Shown: positions 53,424-56,379 of the stretch, piece by piece
Numbering within the stretch: the first letter of the stretch is position 1
Layout of the letters: each line of letters starts with the position of its first letter
Assembly: GCA_017527905.1 (NCBI GenBank)
Contig: JAFXPK010000009.1
Span: 1 to 56,379 of the forward strand
Direction of reading: 5' to 3'
Source of the DNA: Paludibacteraceae bacterium
GTDB lineage: Bacteria; Bacteroidota; Bacteroidia; Bacteroidales; Paludibacteraceae
Length of the DNA: 56,379 nucleotides
Program-made: the position numbers and the translations under genes
The notes under the pieces: model-generated
What the model saw: the letters and a program-made list of their open reading frames with translations, nothing else
What the model was told of the DNA's origin: nothing
Databases searched by the model: none

Positions 53424-56379
53424 TCACCTCGCCACCACCTTGCACGGCGCGCCATTCACCACCAGCAGATAGGCACCTGCGTCACGAACCGGAATCTCCG
53501 CACACGAGGAGGTTCCCTCCTTCTGCACCTTCTGGGAGAAGAGGATCCGCCCGTTCATGTCGGAAAGGAGCACACGTCCCTCCACATTGCAGACATATAT
53601 GGTGCGGTCCACCACATAGACCAAAGGATTCGAAAGGTCATCGGAGATTTGTTCGATACCCACATTCGTCTTGTAGTTGAAGTAAGTGTCTCCGTCGGTG
53701 TAGACGGTGAGGTGCGTGTTATCCAACACCGGATATGGGTCCACCGTGACAGGGGCAGGACGCATCGGGACAGGGCGCACCCGCACCTCGTTCAGGTTCT
53801 GGTAGAAAGGTTGCGTGCCATCCGTCACACCTTTGTTCAACCGATAGCATACTTCACCATTGGCGAATTGCTCGGCAGACATGGCATGCACATCCAAAGA
53901 GTCCGGATAGGCATGTAAAATGTTTCCCTCCGCCACACAACTATCTAGATAATAGCAGTTGCTGAAATGGAAAACATGGGATAAGCAACAATCAAAAGTG
54001 GCACAAAAAGGATCCGCATCAGTGTGCTCCTCGCCACTAACGATTCCTGCATTGTAGCAATTTTCCAGATAGATGTCATCATAAGCCACATCCAATGCGT
54101 CGAATGAAACGATACCAGATCCACCGAAATTAATTCTATAGGTTTCGATTTTCCCCAAATTATAGCTATTTGAGATAGAACAAGTGGCTTTCCGAGGCCT
54201 TTCCCTCTCCCTTTCAAGATTAAACGAAACCAATCCAGAAGGACAACCATACTGCGAAATAACATCACCCGCATTCCAGCATCTATTTATTGAAACGTCA
54301 CCAGCCCCATCCTGGGCGCAAGTAATACCTGCACAACTGCCTGGACAAATAATCTTCGCCAAATTATAACACCCTTCAAACGAGCAAGCTTTTGAATGAG
54401 CCGCCAAAGAGGCAACGCCAAAATCTCCATACGCAAACAGATTCCCCGTGACATAACAATTGGTGAATTTTGTGTTCGACGCTTCCGCCACAATAGCGGA
54501 ATATCCACAACCAGAAAGGAACGCATCCTCAAATCCGACATTCCTTATTTCGCCACCATCCATATACTGTATAATGCCACCCAACTCAAGGATACCGCAC
54601 AAACCCCTTATCACATGATTCTGTCCATCAAAAACGCCGGAATATGTACGGTAGATGAAGTAATCAAGTATCGTCAATGAGTCCGCACCAGGCCAAGGGG
54701 CCAGGCAATAATTAGATGGATTCCACACGTATTCCGGAGTAACCGTAAGTTGGTGGCCCTCATTCAACACGATATCGTTCATCAACCGAGCATTCTGACT
54801 CGGGTTTACATCGTTCACTATCCGGGCGAACTCGTAAAAGTCTTCCACCGTATATATGTTGAACCAACAATCAGAAATTGTGTCAGGTTCTCCACAGACG
54901 CAATAACAATTCTCGAAACGGTGCTCATGGTTGGTGCAAGTAATATCCCTAGCCTTGCAGTTGACACAATAGCAGTTGTCGAACTCATGATTCGCCTCCC
55001 CACAATAGATGCAGACACAATGGTCATAGACATGCTCACAGACACAGGTGGTGTCACGGAAACCACAGGCCTTGCAGACGCAATGGTCTAAATCATGAGC
55101 TATCACCTCGTCACTCTGCGTATTTGAGAAAGATTGCGGGCATGGAGTCGACCCATAGACCGTATCACCATCGAAGACTGGATACTTGTCCACACCGATT
55201 TTCTGGCCCCAAACATGCTCCGTCTGCCCATTCTGCAAAAGATAAGCAACCTCTCCACTTTCGAAAGACCTCCTCAGTTCGGAACCCGACGCCTCCGACA
55301 TATACATGCCATAACAATTCTCTATAGGTTTTTTTAGCACCCTGCAGACAGGGTCCATCTCGCCAGATGCAGATGTTAATTTACATATAGAAAAACAGTT
55401 GCTGAGTATTCCTTCATTTGAAGAGCTGATTCCGCCCACTTCGTTACCTCCACATTTGACCACACCAATAAAATAGCAGTTGTTGATGGTCGACTCCCAA
55501 CTCTGTCCGCAGATACCGCCACACCTGCCTCGGCTGGAGGCAATGTAAGAGTCCTCGATTCCAAGGTTTCTCACCTCTCCCTTGTATAACTGAGAGAAAA
55601 AGCCGGCTCTGTCGCCGCCATCCTCTATGTATATTCCTCGAATCACATGTTTATTCCCTTCGAAAATGCCTTGATAGTAGTCTCCGTTCTTTTTCTTACA
55701 GACCCATTCCCGGAATGACCCCTCATTCAAGTTTCCGTTCTCATCCAACACGTTCTCGTTGATGGTGATGTCATTCATCAATCGTGCATTCACCTTACAA
55801 TTAACCCCATACACGATCTCCGCAAACTTATAGAGGTCATCGACCGTATAGATATTGAACCAACAATCAGAAATTGTGTCAGGTTCTCCACAAACGCAAT
55901 AACAATTCTCGAAACGATGCTCATGGTTGGTGCAAGTAATATCCCTAGCCTTGCAGTTGACACAATAGCAGTTGTCGAACTCATGATACACCTCACCGCA
56001 ATAGATGCAGACACAATGGTCTAATTCATGCTCACAGACACACGTGGTATCACGGATCCCGCAGACCTTACAGACACAATGGTCTAAATCATGATTCGCC
56101 TCCCCACAATAGATGCAGATGCAACGAACATAGACATGCTCGCAGATGCAGGTGGTATCACGATAGCCACAATAAGTGCAGACACATTGGTCATAGACAT
56201 GCTCACAGATGCAGGTGGTATCACGATAGCCACAATAAGTGCAGACACAATTGTCATAAACATGTTCACAGGCACATGTGGTATCACGATAGCCACAATA
56301 AGTGCAGACGCAATGATCAAACACATGGGATTCCCCACAGTCCACATGATTGGAATATTTAAGAACGCTATCCGTACAA
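53424..56379 (-). CDS. Cysteine-rich repeat / GLUG T9SS cargo protein (5' end outside window)
   Basis: About 984 residues of an open frame that continues past the right edge, so the true start and signal peptide are not visible. From the edge inwards it has (1) cysteine-rich repeats: at least eight units built on HVYDxCVCTYCGYRDTTCxCE (21 residues) or a shorter form ending CGEANHE; (2) a GLUG-like domain starting WFNIYTVDDLYKFAEIV; (3) a second set of four cysteine units; (4) a second GLUG-like region with CYNLGKI-type repeats; (5) a C-terminal T9SS sorting domain (VEGRVLLSDMNGRILFS, GAYLLVVNGAPCKVVAR). It should be exported and surface-attached through T9SS. The cysteine units could bind zinc or be cross-linked by disulfides. 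Function unknown. Confidence 0.88.
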   Translation of the reverse strand, partial: CTDSVLKYSNHVDCGESHVFDHCVCTYCGYRDTTCACEHVYDNCVCTYCGYRDTTCICEHVYDQCVCTYCGYRDTTCICEHVYVRCICIYCGEANHDLDHCVCKVCGIRDTTCVCEHELDHCVCIYCGEVYHEFDNCYCVNCKARDITCTNHEHRFENCYCVCGEPDTISDCWFNIYTVDDLYKFAEIVYGVNCKVNARLMNDITINENVLDENGNLNEGSFREWVCKKKNGDYYQGIFEGNKHVIRGIYIEDGGDRAGFFSQLYKGEVRNLGIEDSYIASSRGRCGGICGQSWESTINNCYFIGVVKCGGNEVGGISSSNEGILSNCFSICKLTSASGEMDPVCRVLKKPIENCYGMYMSEASGSELRRSFESGEVAYLLQNGQTEHVWGQKIGVDKYPVFDGDTVYGSTPCPQSFSNTQSDEVIAHDLDHCVCKACGFRDTTCVCEHVYDHCVCIYCGEANHEFDNCYCVNCKARDITCTNHEHRFENCYCVCGEPDTISDCWFNIYTVEDFYEFARIVNDVNPSQNARLMNDIVLNEGHQLTVTPEYVWNPSNYCLAPWPGADSLTILDYFIYRTYSGVFDGQNHVIRGLCGILELGGIIQYMDGGEIRNVGFEDAFLSGCGYSAIVAEASNTKFTNCYVTGNLFAYGDFGVASLAAHSKACSFEGCYNLAKIICPGSCAGITCAQDGAGDVSINRCWNAGDVISQYGCPSGLVSFNLERERERPRKATCSISNSYNLGKIETYRINFGGSGIVSFDALDVAYDDIYLENCYNAGIVSGEEHTDADPFCATFDCCLSHVFHFSNCYYLDSCVAEGNILHAYPDSLDVHAMSAEQFANGEVCYRLNKGVTDGTQPFYQNLNEVRVRPVPMRPAPVTVDPYPVLDNTHLTVYTDGDTYFNYKTNVGIEQISDDLSNPLVYVVDRTIYVCNVEGRVLLSDMNGRILFSQKVQKEGTSSCAEIPVRDAGAYLLVVNGAPCKVVAR
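54861..54990. repeat. Internal repeat copy A (130 bp)
   Basis: This 130-base stretch matches 55861-55990 with only two differences. It lies within the cysteine-rich cargo gene and encodes the C and D type cysteine units plus the start of the GLUG-like domain. Confidence 0.9.
55861..55990. repeat. Internal repeat copy B (130 bp)
   Basis: Second copy of the 130-base segment, exactly 1000 bases from the first and 128/130 identical by eye. It suggests a recent duplication or gene conversion inside the cargo gene. Confidence 0.9.
56129..56317. repeat. Three tandem 63-bp coding repeats
   Basis: Three consecutive 63-base units start at 56129, 56192 and 56255, each encoding one 21-residue cysteine unit (ending in CGYRDTTCxCE). 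The units differ by only a few bases and keep the reading frame. A degenerate fourth copy begins at 56318 and runs toward the edge. Confidence 0.85.

Noticed and set aside
56129..56340. Regular 63-bp repeats that might suggest a CRISPR array
   Set aside because: There are no unique spacers; the units are contiguous, in frame and encode the cysteine repeat of a protein.

Overview
The window is a chromosomal segment from a member of the Bacteroidota, most likely order Bacteroidales. Supporting evidence: a complete porP-gldK-gldL-gldM-gldN type IX secretion (T9SS) operon, a SusC/SusD pair with a surface glycan-binding lipoprotein, two proteins ending in T9SS C-terminal sorting domains, lipoproteins with acidic residues straight after the lipid cysteine, a succinate/acetate-type CoA transferase, and Bacteroidota promoter boxes (TTTG, 19-21 bp, TAnnTTTG). 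I cannot assign family or genus. Gene density is high, most genes are on the minus strand, and I see no phage, insertion sequence or CRISPR array.

Layout. 1-10.9 kb: a uracil-DNA-glycosylase-like protein, two tandem acidic lipoproteins (a third copy sits at 10.0-10.6 kb), a low-molecular-weight phosphatase, a DEAD-box RNA helicase, PriA, a long WG-repeat exported protein, a voltage-gated-type ion channel and a 61-residue basic protein. 10.9-16.6 kb: parC, a TonB-C-domain protein, aroK and guaA in close array, then tRNA-Leu(UAG). 16.7-27.2 kb: SusC-SusD-SGBP operon with no glycoside hydrolase beside it, and a 1166-residue T9SS cargo made of about 14 InlB-B-type repeats. 27.3-28.9 kb: CoA transferase.

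29.0-39.7 kb: a tightly packed minus-strand run that reads, in order of transcription, large two-PPIC-domain PPIase, PPIase-like lipoprotein, SurA, OstA/LptA-like protein, TonB-dependent receptor, FucP/GluP-type sugar transporter and ROK sugar kinase. The first four look like an outer-membrane protein/LPS assembly unit; the last two link sugar uptake to phosphorylation. 39.7-43.0 kb: rplS and leuS. 43.1-49.0 kb: T9SS core operon. 49.1-52.3 kb: DUF2795-like protein, a methyltransferase, efp, and divergent tyrS. 52.5-53.3 kb: overlapping MNT nucleotidyltransferase and HEPN genes. 53.4 kb to the right edge: the 3' part of a large cysteine-rich, GLUG-containing T9SS cargo whose 5' end lies outside the window.

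How it fits together: the window carries the T9SS trans-envelope core (GldKLMN plus PorP) and two probable cargos of that system, both repeat proteins. The best candidates for something little described are the cysteine-rich repeat cargo at the right edge (with very recent internal DNA duplications), the three-member acidic lipoprotein family, and the ion channel with a TGEDW pore motif. Functions are assigned from recognisable motifs only; no database search was run.
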